Positions 1 through 9,907 of a stretch of DNA of 64,000 bases are shown one piece after another. Position numbers and translations under genes: made by a program. The notes beneath the pieces are model-generated. The model was given only the letters and a program-made list of their open reading frames with translations. It made no database searches and was not told where the DNA came from. Numbering within the stretch: position 1 is the stretch's first letter; every line of letters starts with the position of its first letter. This DNA comes from Sphingobacteriales bacterium (GTDB lineage: Bacteria > Bacteroidota > Bacteroidia > Chitinophagales > Chitinophagaceae), in the NCBI GenBank assembly GCA_026391525.1, contig JAPLEF010000146.1, positions 1 to 64,000 of the forward strand, read 5' to 3'.

Positions 1-1355
1 CCAATGCTTTCGCCTTTTACCTCATTTTTTTTCTTTTCCGTTATGTTGGAAAAGTTCTGTTGATCTTATTTTTTATCCTTAATGCCATTGCCGTTTATTT
101 TATCAATACCTATGCGGTAATCATCGACGAAAGCATGATAGGCAACGTGCTCAATACCAATTATGAAGAGTCGAGTAGTTTTTTCTCCTTCAAATTAATA
201 TTATATATCATCCTGTTAGGTATTCTTCCGGCTATTTATATCATCAAGGTTAAAATCATCAATGTAACATGGAAGAGATTTTTAATCACCGTTTCTGTAG
301 CTTTATTATTTATGCTGGGAATGGTATTTGCAAATGCTAAAAACTGGCTTTGGATTGATAAGAATTCAAAAGTATTGGGTGGGCTTGCCATGCCCTGGAG
401 TTATGTGGTGAATACCTCTCTTTTTTATATTCATAAACAACAGAAAAATGAAAAGGAGATATTGTTGCCGAATGCAACAGTAAAAGACTCTATAAAATCG
501 GTTATGGTGTTGGTAATCGGTGAATCGGCAAGAAGCGAAAACTTTTCTTTATACGGTTATCATAGGAATACGAATCCGCTTTTGGCTAAAACAGATCATT
601 TGTATCATTTTGAAGCCAGTTCCTGTGCAACTTATACAACTGCGGGTGTAAAATGTATTTTAGAACATTCCAGCTCAGATAAGTTGTATGAAATTTTGCC
701 TAATTACCTGTATAGGAATAATGTGGATGTAATCTGGCGAACCACAAACTGGGGCGAACCGCCTGTTCATATCGCAAATTATCAGCGTAACGATGTTTTA
801 ATGGCAAACTGTAAAGGTGAAGGATGTAATTATGATGAAGTTCTTTTATCCGGATTAAAAGAACAAATTCTTGCCAGTAAAAAGAATAAGATTTTGATCG
901 TGTTACATACCAGCATAAGTCATGGTCCAACTTATAGTAAACAGTATCCACCTCAATTTGAAATATTTAAACCGGTTTGTAATAGTGTTGAACTAGGAAA
1001 TTGTTCTCAGGAATCGTTAATCAATGCTTATGACAATACAATCGTTTATACCGATTATGTATTACATCAGGTAATTGAGCATCTGAAACAATTGCCGGAA
1101 TACAATAGTTCAATGATTTTTATTTCCGATCATGGAGAATCGTTAGGAGAAAAGAATCTTTATATGCATGGATTACCATTAAGTATTGCTCCAAAAGAAC
1201 AATATGATATTCCTTTCATAGTTTGGTTGTCGGATAGCACGAAGCAACTAAAACCTAGTCAAACTTTATCACAGAACCATGTATTTCACAGTGTCTTGAA
1301 TTTTTTGGGCATCCAGAGCCCTGTTTATAATGAGGAGATGAATATATATAAATGA
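1..1355 (+). CDS. Phosphoethanolamine transferase / sulfatase-family membrane enzyme (EptA-like), 5' end outside window
   Basis: The listed ORF starts at TTG 60, but its frame is open to the window edge (NAFAFYLIFFLFRYVGKVLLILFF...) and continues a TM region. GESARSENFSLYGY and SDHGESLGE motifs are typical of EptA-like enzymes. Confidence 0.85.
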   Translation, partial: NAFAFYLIFFLFRYVGKVLLILFFILNAIAVYFINTYAVIIDESMIGNVLNTNYEESSSFFSFKLILYIILLGILPAIYIIKVKIINVTWKRFLITVSVALLFMLGMVFANAKNWLWIDKNSKVLGGLAMPWSYVVNTSLFYIHKQQKNEKEILLPNATVKDSIKSVMVLVIGESARSENFSLYGYHRNTNPLLAKTDHLYHFEASSCATYTTAGVKCILEHSSSDKLYEILPNYLYRNNVDVIWRTTNWGEPPVHIANYQRNDVLMANCKGEGCNYDEVLLSGLKEQILASKKNKILIVLHTSISHGPTYSKQYPPQFEIFKPVCNSVELGNCSQESLINAYDNTIVYTDYVLHQVIEHLKQLPEYNSSMIFISDHGESLGEKNLYMHGLPLSIAPKEQYDIPFIVWLSDSTKQLKPSQTLSQNHVFHSVLNFLGIQSPVYNEEMNIYK

Positions 1356-1368
1356 TTTTTTTGCTGCA

Positions 1369-1476
1369 GGTCAGGAGACCACGCAGCTGCGGAATCATTC
1401 CGTTTCGTGAGGACACGAACCGGGGCGGAGGAGTTGTTCCGTTTCGTGGCACACGAAATCCGGGGCGGGGGCGGGG
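1369..1476. repeat. GC-rich composite palindromic intergenic repeat with two tandem TTCCGTTTCGTG-loop-CACGAA-CCGGGGCGG units
   Basis: Hairpins GGTC-AGGA-GACC (1369-1380), GCAGCTGC (1383-1390), GGAAT-C-ATTCC (1391-1401), TTCGTG-AGGA-CACGAA (1404-1419), TTTCGTG-GCA-CACGAAA (1442-1458), and G-rich tails. Confidence 0.7.
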
Positions 1477-1556
1477 CGACTTTAAGTTTTTATTGGCATA
1501 TGCCCTAAAATATCCCCGGCGTTTTGGTGATACCGGATGAAATAAACCCCATCCCC

Positions 1557-1673
1557 ATGAAAAAACTGCTCTTCATCAGCTTTATCACCCTGATTTTTAC
1601 TTCCTGTTCGCGATCGGCAAACATGCATCAGGCTGCAGATAATCATTACAAACGCAGCCGATACGTAAACTAA
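1557..1673 (+). CDS. Small putative lipoprotein, 38 aa (MKKLLFISFITLIFTSCSRSANMHQAADNHYKRSRYVN)
   Basis: Manual translation; Lys-rich N-terminus, hydrophobic stretch, TSC lipobox-like motif; followed by a hairpin terminator. Below the size cut-off of the supplied ORF track. Confidence 0.5.
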   Translation: MKKLLFISFITLIFTSCSRSANMHQAADNHYKRSRYVN

Positions 1674-1698
1674 AACAATTGACCCCTTTTTGCACAAC

Positions 1699-1732
1699 AA
1701 TGCCCCGTTGCGAAACAGGGCATTTTATTATT
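1699..1732 (+). terminator. Rho-independent-like terminator
   Basis: AATGCCC-C-GTT-gcga-AAC-A-GGGCATT stem followed by TTATTATT. Confidence 0.6.
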
Positions 1733-1747
1733 AAGTCAGAAGTATAA

Positions 1748-1903
1748 TCACATCAAATCCATAGCCATTGCAAAAAAGGTTACATTAAATGGTAGAATCA
1801 TCGAGCAGTATCCGCCACCCACAGCATACACCCCAAAAAAGGCGGCTACCGAAAGTAAAAATAATACCCAATACAACCCGGATGATCTTTTCTTATGTTC
1901 CAT
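1748..1903 (-). CDS. Small hypothetical membrane protein (51 aa from MEHKKRSS...)
   Basis: ORF with one or two hydrophobic segments; the internal ATG at 1903 is a more natural start than 1960. Confidence 0.35.
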   Translation of the reverse strand: MEHKKRSSGLYWVLFLLSVAAFFGVYAVGGGYCSMILPFNVTFFAMAMDLM

Positions 1904-2038
1904 TTTTGTTAGTTTTTGCAAATATAAGGGAGAATATTTTTTCGGTTCTTTTTTTTTCAAACTGCTTCAAATCATCTCAAAATCAATGGCTAATTTTAGC
2001 TATTATGATTAAATTGCTCTCCTAAACCCTTTTGTTCG

Positions 2039-4699
2039 ATGAGAATTCATTTCTATATCAGGTATGCTACCAATTATGGCCAAAAGCTGGGGATCAGGAT
2101 TCATCCCCAAGACGAAGATAAAGGCCCAATTGCTCTGGAGCTTACTTATCTGAATGAAGCTTTCTGGACCGGTAGTTTTGAACCCTCCGATTCACAAAAA
2201 AAAGAACCTTTTCATTATCACTATATTTTAACCGAAGCTGATGGGAGAGAAGTTGCCGACCATTGGCCTGCACGAGCACTCCACCTGAAAAAAACGGATG
2301 CAGATGATATCGACGTGGTTGATGATTGGCAGTCCTTGTCTTTTTATCCCTCGGTTTTCAATAGCCGTGCTTTCACACAGGTTTTTGATACCCATCGGCA
2401 GAAAGTAAAAGAAACTTCCGTAAAAAATCCAACCCATTTATTTGATGTACATGCATCGTATCTACCTGAAAACAAAATCGTTTGTCTGGTTGGTTCAAGT
2501 AAGAAACTGAAAGAATGGGATTTACAAAATCCGATACTGTTGCGCAAGAAAAAACACAGTTGGCAGGTAAAACTAAATCTCAACAAAGAGAAATTTCCAT
2601 TAGAATATAAGTTCGGAGTTTACGATACCGTAGAAAAAAAAGTACTTTTTCTGGAAGAAGGTGATAACCGATTGCTTCAAAAACCTCAGGGGAGGGAAAA
2701 TTTTACTATACTACATCAGTTTGTGGCTTTCCATCATTTTCCCTGGAAAGCCGCTGGTGTAAATATCCAGTTGTCGGCTTTAAAATCTGATAAAAGCTGG
2801 GGCATCGGCGATTTTACCGATATCAATCTGCTTACCGATTGGGCGAAGGCATCGGGATTGAAAATGATTCAGCTACTACCCATCAACGATACAACGGCTA
2901 AGCATGACCGAAGAGATTCCTATCCCTATTCTGCGATATCAGCCTTTGCCCTGCATCCTGTTTTTCTGAATGTGCAAAAATTGGCTTTAGCTGCTTCTTT
3001 GGAATTTCCGGAGGAAACACTTGAAGAAGTAAAGGAAATCAATGATCTGCCCACACTCGATTACGACCGTGTTTGGAAGATCAAATCAAATGCCATTCGC
3101 GAATTGTATGAGAAGGATAAGTTTTCATTTAAAGACGACTTCGCTTATTTTGATTTCTTCGACCTTAACCGGCATTGGTTAGTTCCTTATGCCGCTTTTT
3201 GTTATCTACGCGATAAAAATAAGAATGCCGATTTTTCAACATGGGGAGCCTATGCTTCTTATGATGAAGATGCCATCCAGGAACTGGTGAGTCCCGATAC
3301 AGCACACTACGATGCAGTTGCCATTCATTATTATAGCCAATACCACCTGCATTTGCAATTGCGCGATGCGGTGGATTACGCACATAAACAAAACATTATT
3401 CTCAAAGGCGATTTGCCCATCGGGGTTGGAAGGCACAGTGTGGATACCTGGATGAACCCGTCACTCTTTCATATGGAAATGCAGGCCGGTGCACCACCTG
3501 ATGCTTTTGCCGTGAAGGGCCAGAACTGGAGTTTCCCAACTTACAACTGGGAGAAGATGCAGGAAAACGATTATGCCTGGTGGCGCCAGCGTATGGAACA
3601 CATGAGCAACTATTTCGATGCCATCCGGATTGACCATGTACTGGGTTTCTTCCGTATCTGGAGCATTCCCATCAGAGCAGTGGAAGGTATTTTTGGGCGT
3701 TTCATGCCGGTAAACCCGGTAAATGCCAACGATTTTTTACAGGCAGGAGTTCCTTTCGATGAAGCCAGATTTTGCGATCCCTATATCACCGATACGGTTT
3801 TGTATGGTGTTTTTGGAGAACATGCAGCTTGGGTGAAAGAAAATATACTCGAGGGATACCGGTTTAGAGAAGCATTCAACAGCCAGGAAAAAATCAATGA
3901 TTGGTTCAGTAAGCATTACAACCTCCCCGATGTAAAGCAGGGGCTGTATGATTTATTGGGCAATGTGATTTTACTGCGCGATGAGTATACTTCAGGGCAA
4001 TTTCATTTTCGGATAGCCATGCAAGATAGTTCATCTTTCAAAAATTTATCGTCGCACGAACAAGGCTTGCTGAATGAAATGTATCGCCAGTATTTCTTTG
4101 AGAAGCAAAATGACCTCTGGTATAGGGTTGCGCAAAATAAGCTGGATGCCATCCAGAAAAGTTCTGATATGCTGATTTGTGCGGAAGACTTAGGTATGGT
4201 ACCTCCGATGGTGGAAGATGTACTGAAAACACGTCAGATCCTTGCCTTACAAGTGCAACGCATGCCTAAAGCGCATACGGATACTTTCGCTCATCCCCGA
4301 AATGCGCCTTATTTGTCGGTAGTAACCCCATCCACCCATGATATGAGTACGCTGCGCGAATGGTGGGAAGAAGACCGTAACATCACCCAGCTCTTTTTCA
4401 ACCAGCAACTGGGCCAGCAAGGCGATGCCCCTTTCTATTGCGAAACATGGGTAAGCAGGGAGATCATATTGCAGCATTTACATTCACCGGCGATGTGGAC
4501 GGTTTTTTTATTGCAGGATCTGCTGGGAATGGACGAAAACTGCCGGAGGGAAATACCTGCCGATGAGCGGATCAATATCCCGGCCAACCCTAACCATTAT
4601 TGGAATTACAGGATGCATATCAGTCTTGAGTACCTTTTAGCAAAAAAAGCATTCACCAAAAAGCTGGCCGGCATGATTTCGGATACAGGCCGACGTTAG
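2039..4699 (+). CDS. malQ: 4-alpha-glucanotransferase (amylomaltase) with N-terminal CBM20-like modules
   Basis: GH77 motifs (IRIDHVLGFFRIW, ICAEDLGMVPP, TPSTHDMSTLREWW); N-terminal starch-binding-like repeats. Confidence 0.92.
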   Translation: MRIHFYIRYATNYGQKLGIRIHPQDEDKGPIALELTYLNEAFWTGSFEPSDSQKKEPFHYHYILTEADGREVADHWPARALHLKKTDADDIDVVDDWQSLSFYPSVFNSRAFTQVFDTHRQKVKETSVKNPTHLFDVHASYLPENKIVCLVGSSKKLKEWDLQNPILLRKKKHSWQVKLNLNKEKFPLEYKFGVYDTVEKKVLFLEEGDNRLLQKPQGRENFTILHQFVAFHHFPWKAAGVNIQLSALKSDKSWGIGDFTDINLLTDWAKASGLKMIQLLPINDTTAKHDRRDSYPYSAISAFALHPVFLNVQKLALAASLEFPEETLEEVKEINDLPTLDYDRVWKIKSNAIRELYEKDKFSFKDDFAYFDFFDLNRHWLVPYAAFCYLRDKNKNADFSTWGAYASYDEDAIQELVSPDTAHYDAVAIHYYSQYHLHLQLRDAVDYAHKQNIILKGDLPIGVGRHSVDTWMNPSLFHMEMQAGAPPDAFAVKGQNWSFPTYNWEKMQENDYAWWRQRMEHMSNYFDAIRIDHVLGFFRIWSIPIRAVEGIFGRFMPVNPVNANDFLQAGVPFDEARFCDPYITDTVLYGVFGEHAAWVKENILEGYRFREAFNSQEKINDWFSKHYNLPDVKQGLYDLLGNVILLRDEYTSGQFHFRIAMQDSSSFKNLSSHEQGLLNEMYRQYFFEKQNDLWYRVAQNKLDAIQKSSDMLICAEDLGMVPPMVEDVLKTRQILALQVQRMPKAHTDTFAHPRNAPYLSVVTPSTHDMSTLREWWEEDRNITQLFFNQQLGQQGDAPFYCETWVSREIILQHLHSPAMWTVFLLQDLLGMDENCRREIPADERINIPANPNHYWNYRMHISLEYLLAKKAFTKKLAGMISDTGRR

Positions 4700-4702
4700 T
4701 AT

Positions 4703-5728
4703 ATGAAAGTAGCCTACAAATCGGTTGCTACTCCGTTTCGGCATCCATTTACCATCTCAAAAGGAACCAAAACACATCAGCCGGCTTTGCTGGTTGAACT
4801 GGAATATTTTGGCTTTAAAGGATATGGTGAGGCGCCGGCAATTACGTATTACAACATTACGGTTGAACAGATGATTGCCGATCTGGAATCGAAGAAACAG
4901 TTGGTAGAAAAATTTTCATTTTCCGATCCTGAAAGATATTGGCATTACCTGCATCATCTTTTTCCAAAGAATCCTTTTTTGGTTTGTGCATTGGATATGG
5001 CAGCATGGGACCTCTTCGGAAAAATGAAGAAGTTACCGCTCTATCAGTATTGGAAGCTTGATCCCGCAAATGCGCCTGTTACCGATTTTACTATCGGGTT
5101 AGATACACCTGAAATGATGTTACAAAAAATGCTCGAACAGCCCTGGCCCATCTATAAAATAAAAATGGCTGCTCCTGAAGATATCCGTACACTTCAATTA
5201 TTGCGCAAGCATACCAACGCTTCATTCAGGATTGATGCCAATGCAGCCTGGGAACTAAGTACAGCATTGGAACTGATTCCAAGGTTAAAAGAATTGAATG
5301 TTGAATTGGTTGAACAACCCCTGGCGAAAGACGATTGGGATGGGATGAAAATCTTGTATGAAAAGTCTGTATTGCCCATTTTTGCCGATGAATCATGTGT
5401 TTCCGAACAAGATGTAAACAGATGTATTGGTTACTTTCATGGCATCAATATCAAACTCACCAAATGCAGTGGCATTACTCCTGCACGAAGAATGATCGCA
5501 GACGCAAGAACAAAGGGATTGAAAGTGATGTTGGGTTGTATGAATGAAGCTGTTGTGGGCACAGCTGCTTTGGCACATTTAGCGCCTATGGCCGATTATA
5601 TGGATATGGACGGGCCTTTGTTGTTGCTAAATGAAAATAAGCACATGGAAGTATTCAGTCAAACAGGGGCATATCAATATAACGACTTACCCGGTTTGGG
5701 TGTTCATCGTACTGCTTTTACTCCCTGA
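4703..5728 (+). CDS. Enolase-superfamily dipeptide (L-Ala-D/L-Glu) epimerase-like protein
   Basis: Muconate-lactonising-enzyme fold motifs: YKIKMA, FRIDANAAW, ELVEQPL, FADESC, NIKLTKCSG, LGCMNE. Confidence 0.8.
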   Translation: MKVAYKSVATPFRHPFTISKGTKTHQPALLVELEYFGFKGYGEAPAITYYNITVEQMIADLESKKQLVEKFSFSDPERYWHYLHHLFPKNPFLVCALDMAAWDLFGKMKKLPLYQYWKLDPANAPVTDFTIGLDTPEMMLQKMLEQPWPIYKIKMAAPEDIRTLQLLRKHTNASFRIDANAAWELSTALELIPRLKELNVELVEQPLAKDDWDGMKILYEKSVLPIFADESCVSEQDVNRCIGYFHGINIKLTKCSGITPARRMIADARTKGLKVMLGCMNEAVVGTAALAHLAPMADYMDMDGPLLLLNENKHMEVFSQTGAYQYNDLPGLGVHRTAFTP

Positions 5729-5762
5729 AAAAAACAGATCACTATAAACATTAGTTTTTCAA

Positions 5763-7808
5763 TTACCATATTTTAACCCTTAGACTATCTGCCTGGTACA
5801 TGGCATCACCCGGTTTAACTCCGAAAGTGCTGTAAAACTCATCCACATCCTGGAAAGGACCGTTCACCCTGTATTTGGCAGGGGAGTGTACATCGGTGAG
5901 TAAGCGGCTGCGCAATTGCTCTTCGCGGGTATGGCCCAGCCAGCCCAACGCATATCCGAGGAAATACCTTTGCATGGGATTGAGGTTGCTGATACTTTTA
6001 TTTTCTTTGTATTGGGCTGTTTTTTTAAATGCTTCGATGCCTAACAAGATTCCTCCCAGATCGGCGATGTTTTCACCTAATGTTGCTTTGCCATTGATAT
6101 GGTACCCTTTAACCGGTTCATATGCATCAAATTGTTTTACCATCACATCTGCACGTTTCTTAAACGCGGCTTCATCAGAATTGGTCCACCAACTTTTTAA
6201 ATTTCCTCTTTCATCAAACTGACGGCCTTCATCATCAAAGCCATGCGTTATTTCATGACCGATAGTGCTTGCTCCGGCATAGCCATACACTACCGCATCA
6301 TCTAATTCTTCATCGCGGTAACCCGGAACGGTGAAGATTCCTGCAGGCAATACGATTTCATTATTGCTGGGATTATAATAGGCATTATAGGTTTGTGGTG
6401 TCATTTCCCATTCCTCACGGTCAACAGGCTTACCCAGTTTATTGTATTGGTAATTGTGCCACCATAGTTTGGCATTGATATAATTTTTAAGCATGCTTTC
6501 CGTACCGATGTCCATGGCTGAAAAATCTTTCCATTTATCGGGATAACCCACTTTGCTCTTGATGGTTGCTAATTTCGTGTAGGCCTTGGCTTTAGTACTG
6601 TCGCTCATCCAGTCAAGTTGGGCGATACGGTCTTTAAGTGCCTGACGGATGGCTTCTACCATTACAGTATATCTTTTCTTTGCTGTTTCGTTGAAAAATT
6701 CTTTCACATACAATTGGCCCAACATTTCACCCATCGCATCTTCCTCTAACTGTATAACCCTTTTCCAGCGTGGCTTGCGTTCTTTGGCTCCACTAAACAA
6801 TTTATTGAATTGAAAAGCTTCTCTGCCATAAGCATCCGGAAGCACTGCGGCTAAATCGCTCACCAGATTGAAACGTATATATTGCTTCCAATCGGATAGG
6901 GGTGTATTGGCTAATGCGGTATTGAGTGCTTTAAAAAATTCTGGCTGCCCTACAATCACCGAGTCTAATTGCTTAATGCCTAAGATTGAAAAATAAGCAG
7001 TCCAATCTACTTTATCAGCAAGCTGAACCAATCCTGTAATCGCCATCTTGTTGTAATTTTTGTAAGGATCGCGGAGGTCTTCAATTTTGCGTGAAGCGGT
7101 TGCCAGTTTTGTTTCTAATTGAAGGATGTTATTGGCGGAGTTCGCAGCAAGTGCTGCCTCTGTTCCCGACATCGTCAGGATTTTACTGATATACGCAACA
7201 TAAGCCGATCTGATGGTCTTGGTTGCCGAATCATTCTTAAAATAGTATTCCCTTTCCGGTAAGCCGATACCGCCCTGCCATAATTGGTAGGCCATTTTAT
7301 CGCTGTTCTTGGCATCCTGCCCCACGTAATCGGCGAAAAGGGTGCTTGATCCCATTTTTTTGAATTCTGCAACTGTTGCCAATAAAGTCGGGATATCTGT
7401 AATCGCATCAATTTTATCCAGATAAGGTTTCAGCGGTTTCAAGCCATCAGCTTCAAGTTTTACCGTATCCATGGCCAATTTCCAGAAATCGCCGATCTTC
7501 TGGTCGCTACTGCCTTTTTCAGCTTTTATTGCTGCCGATTTCTCACTGATTTCCCGAAGGCGTAAAAGATTTTCTTCAATCACCAGGTTGCCGATCCCCC
7601 AACTCGATTGTTCTCCGGGTATAGGATTCTTCTTGATCCAACCGCCATTGGCATAATCAAAAAAATCTGCACCGGGTTTTACTGTACTGTCGATATTCAC
7701 CGCCACCACATCCGGTTTATTGGCTTCAATGTTTTTCTTTTCTTCTTTTTTAGTATTGCAAGCTATCAGGCTGGTAATAAAAAACAGGAGGGGAGTAATC
7801 TTTTTCAT
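5763..7808 (-). CDS. M13 family metallopeptidase (neprilysin/PepO-like) lipoprotein
   Basis: HEITHGFDDEGRQFD zinc motif, ENIADLGG, NAYYNPSNNEIVLPAGI; lipobox SLIACN. Confidence 0.93.
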   Translation of the reverse strand: MKKITPLLFFITSLIACNTKKEEKKNIEANKPDVVAVNIDSTVKPGADFFDYANGGWIKKNPIPGEQSSWGIGNLVIEENLLRLREISEKSAAIKAEKGSSDQKIGDFWKLAMDTVKLEADGLKPLKPYLDKIDAITDIPTLLATVAEFKKMGSSTLFADYVGQDAKNSDKMAYQLWQGGIGLPEREYYFKNDSATKTIRSAYVAYISKILTMSGTEAALAANSANNILQLETKLATASRKIEDLRDPYKNYNKMAITGLVQLADKVDWTAYFSILGIKQLDSVIVGQPEFFKALNTALANTPLSDWKQYIRFNLVSDLAAVLPDAYGREAFQFNKLFSGAKERKPRWKRVIQLEEDAMGEMLGQLYVKEFFNETAKKRYTVMVEAIRQALKDRIAQLDWMSDSTKAKAYTKLATIKSKVGYPDKWKDFSAMDIGTESMLKNYINAKLWWHNYQYNKLGKPVDREEWEMTPQTYNAYYNPSNNEIVLPAGIFTVPGYRDEELDDAVVYGYAGASTIGHEITHGFDDEGRQFDERGNLKSWWTNSDEAAFKKRADVMVKQFDAYEPVKGYHINGKATLGENIADLGGILLGIEAFKKTAQYKENKSISNLNPMQRYFLGYALGWLGHTREEQLRSRLLTDVHSPAKYRVNGPFQDVDEFYSTFGVKPGDAMYQADSLRVKIW

Positions 7809-7906
7809 CTATGATTATTTGCATTAAAAGTAAGCAATGCGTTCCGCGGTTAAAAATAATTTTGGTAAATGGCTTATTTCAATTCAAAAATGCGATTTTC
7901 GTGAAC

Positions 7907-8509
7907 ATGACTCCTGAAAGAACAGAAAGGCTGGAATCGGTGCTGGCCAAACGACAAACCAATTTAACGGTGGTGCTCGAAAATGTTTCGGATCCGCATA
8001 ATATTTCTGCAGTGATGCGCACCTGTGATGCAGTAGGCATACAGGAAATTTATATCCTCAATACCATAATCCCCAAGCATAAGAAGTGGGGCGCCAAAAG
8101 CAGTTCTTCTGCGGCCAAATGGCTAACCATTCACCAGTTTACAGAAGTGGCCCCTTGTTTTGAAGCGCTCCGTAAGAAATATCAAAAGATATATACTACA
8201 CATCTGAGTACTGATGCGGTGGGTTTGCATGCTTTAAATCTCACACAGCCGGTTGCCCTGGTTTTTGGTAATGAGCACAGCGGAGTAAGTGAGGCATTGA
8301 TTGCATTGGCAGATGGGAATTTCATTATTCCACAAGTAGGCATTATCAAATCGCTTAACATTTCGGTAGCTTGTGCCGTAAGTTTGTATGAAGCGTACCG
8401 CCAAAAAGAAATTGCCGGGCATTATCTGGTTCCACAATTGGAAGGTGCTGAAATGGCTGAACTGCGCCTTAACTGGGGATTTTTAGATGCAGATGAAGCA
8501 ATGGAGTAA
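7907..8509 (+). CDS. TrmH-family tRNA/rRNA 2'-O-methyltransferase
   Basis: LENVSDPHNISAVMRTCDAVG, FGNEHSGVS, IPQVGIIKSLNISVACAV SPOUT motifs; start taken at MTPERTERL. Confidence 0.88.
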   Translation: MTPERTERLESVLAKRQTNLTVVLENVSDPHNISAVMRTCDAVGIQEIYILNTIIPKHKKWGAKSSSSAAKWLTIHQFTEVAPCFEALRKKYQKIYTTHLSTDAVGLHALNLTQPVALVFGNEHSGVSEALIALADGNFIIPQVGIIKSLNISVACAVSLYEAYRQKEIAGHYLVPQLEGAEMAELRLNWGFLDADEAME

Positions 8510-8527
8510 CGGCGCAATTTAATTGAT

Positions 8528-9205
8528 ATGATGAAATTGATTATTACCGGTGCTTCCGGAATGGTTGGGGAAGAAGTGTTGCAAGAATCTTTAAAACAGG
8601 ATTCGGTTTCATCTGTTGTAGTGATCGGGCGAAGGCATTGCGGAATTGTTCATCCTAAATTGAAGGAAGTGATCCATTCCGATTTTTTCAACCTCGATAC
8701 CATAGATGCAGATTTGAAAGGATACGACGCCTGCCTGTTTTGTTTAGGGGTTTCTTCTGTTGGGATGAAGGAAGCTGAATTTTTCAAAATGACCCATACC
8801 TTAACATTGAAATTTGCAAAATTCCTCTATCAACAAAATCCGGAAATGTTGTTTTGTTATATTTCCGGGGCAGGTACGGATACATCTGAAAAAGGCCGCC
8901 AGATGTGGGCCAGGGTGAAGGGAAAAACAGAAAACGACCTGCAGCAAATAGGTTTCAAGGGAGTGTACCTTTTCCGTCCCGGGTATTTGCAGCCTTCTCC
9001 TAATATGCAGCATACCTTGAAATACTACCGCTACCTGAAATGGATGTATCCGTTTCTGAATTCAGTTGTTCCGGGTTATGTTTCAACGCTTCAGCAATTG
9101 GCTAAAGCCATGTTGTACGTTTCGCTTAATGGCTACCGGCAACGGATACTTGAAGTTAAGGAAATCAGGGCTGCCGCAACGATGTTCGACGGTATGAAAA
9201 AATAA
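8528..9205 (+). CDS. NAD(P)-binding Rossmann-fold epimerase/oxidoreductase-like protein
   Basis: N-terminal ITGASGMVGEEVL; SDR-like YISGAGTD. Confidence 0.75.
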   Translation: MMKLIITGASGMVGEEVLQESLKQDSVSSVVVIGRRHCGIVHPKLKEVIHSDFFNLDTIDADLKGYDACLFCLGVSSVGMKEAEFFKMTHTLTLKFAKFLYQQNPEMLFCYISGAGTDTSEKGRQMWARVKGKTENDLQQIGFKGVYLFRPGYLQPSPNMQHTLKYYRYLKWMYPFLNSVVPGYVSTLQQLAKAMLYVSLNGYRQRILEVKEIRAAATMFDGMKK

Positions 9206-9215
9206 TGCTGCTGTT

Positions 9216-9878
9216 ATGGATATTCCGGAATCTTATTATTTTCCTCCAGTTTCCTCAGCTAATGATGAAGGCGTACTTGCGGTGGGTGGAGATTTGTCAA
9301 CCGGCCGGCTTATCCATGCCTATCGTTCAGGGATATTCCCCATGTTTAAATCAGGTGAGCCGATTCTTTGGTGGAGCCCGGATCCAAGGTTTATATTGTA
9401 CCCTAATCGTTTGCATGTTAGCTATAGCATGCAACAGCTATTCCGTAAGGGATTGTTCAGGTATCGTTTCAATACCCGTTTCCGTGAAGTGATTACCCAT
9501 TGCAGCAGGGTTAAGAGAAAGGAACAGGGTAGTACCTGGATTACTGATGAGATGATTGAAGCCTACTGCCAGTTGAATGAAATGGGTAAGGCATTCAGCG
9601 CGGAAGCCTGGCAGGACGGCAAATTGGTGGGTGGCTGTTACGGTGTTTGGTTAGGTGAAGTTTTCTTTGGCGAAAGTATGTTTAGCCTGATGCCCAATGC
9701 CAGCAAATTTGCCTTCATCCAATTGTTGAAACAGGAAGGTAGTTTATTGAAGCTGGTAGATTGCCAGATGGAAACAGCACATTTAAAAAGTTTGGGGGCC
9801 GGGTTTATCAGCCGGGATGATTTCATTGAAATGCTAAATTTTCATGTTTTAGACAAACCATTAATAGCTTCAACCTGA
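9216..9878 (+). CDS. aat: Leucyl/phenylalanyl-tRNA--protein transferase
   Basis: GVLAVGGDLSTGRLIHAYRSGIFPMF, ILWWSPDPRFIL, GGCYGVWLGEVFFGESMF. Confidence 0.93.
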   Translation: MDIPESYYFPPVSSANDEGVLAVGGDLSTGRLIHAYRSGIFPMFKSGEPILWWSPDPRFILYPNRLHVSYSMQQLFRKGLFRYRFNTRFREVITHCSRVKRKEQGSTWITDEMIEAYCQLNEMGKAFSAEAWQDGKLVGGCYGVWLGEVFFGESMFSLMPNASKFAFIQLLKQEGSLLKLVDCQMETAHLKSLGAGFISRDDFIEMLNFHVLDKPLIAST

Positions 9879-9907
9879 CTTATCGCTAATGCTAAATTAA
9901 AAAGCTA

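Noticed and set aside
1462-1476. G-quadruplex in GGGGCGGGGGCGGGG
   Set aside because: Only three G-runs of 3 or more lie close together; a canonical three-tetrad G4 needs a fourth run, the nearest being about 40 nt upstream. Not supported as a separate finding.
1255-1540. ORFs 1255-1452 (-) and 1352-1540 (+) with repetitive peptides such as PPPRFVSSRNGMIPQLRGLL
   Set aside because: They are translations of the GC-rich palindromic repeat on both strands and are not credible proteins.
9205-9492. ORF 9205-9492 (+)
   Set aside because: Overlaps aat (9216-9878) in another frame; aat has clear family motifs throughout.
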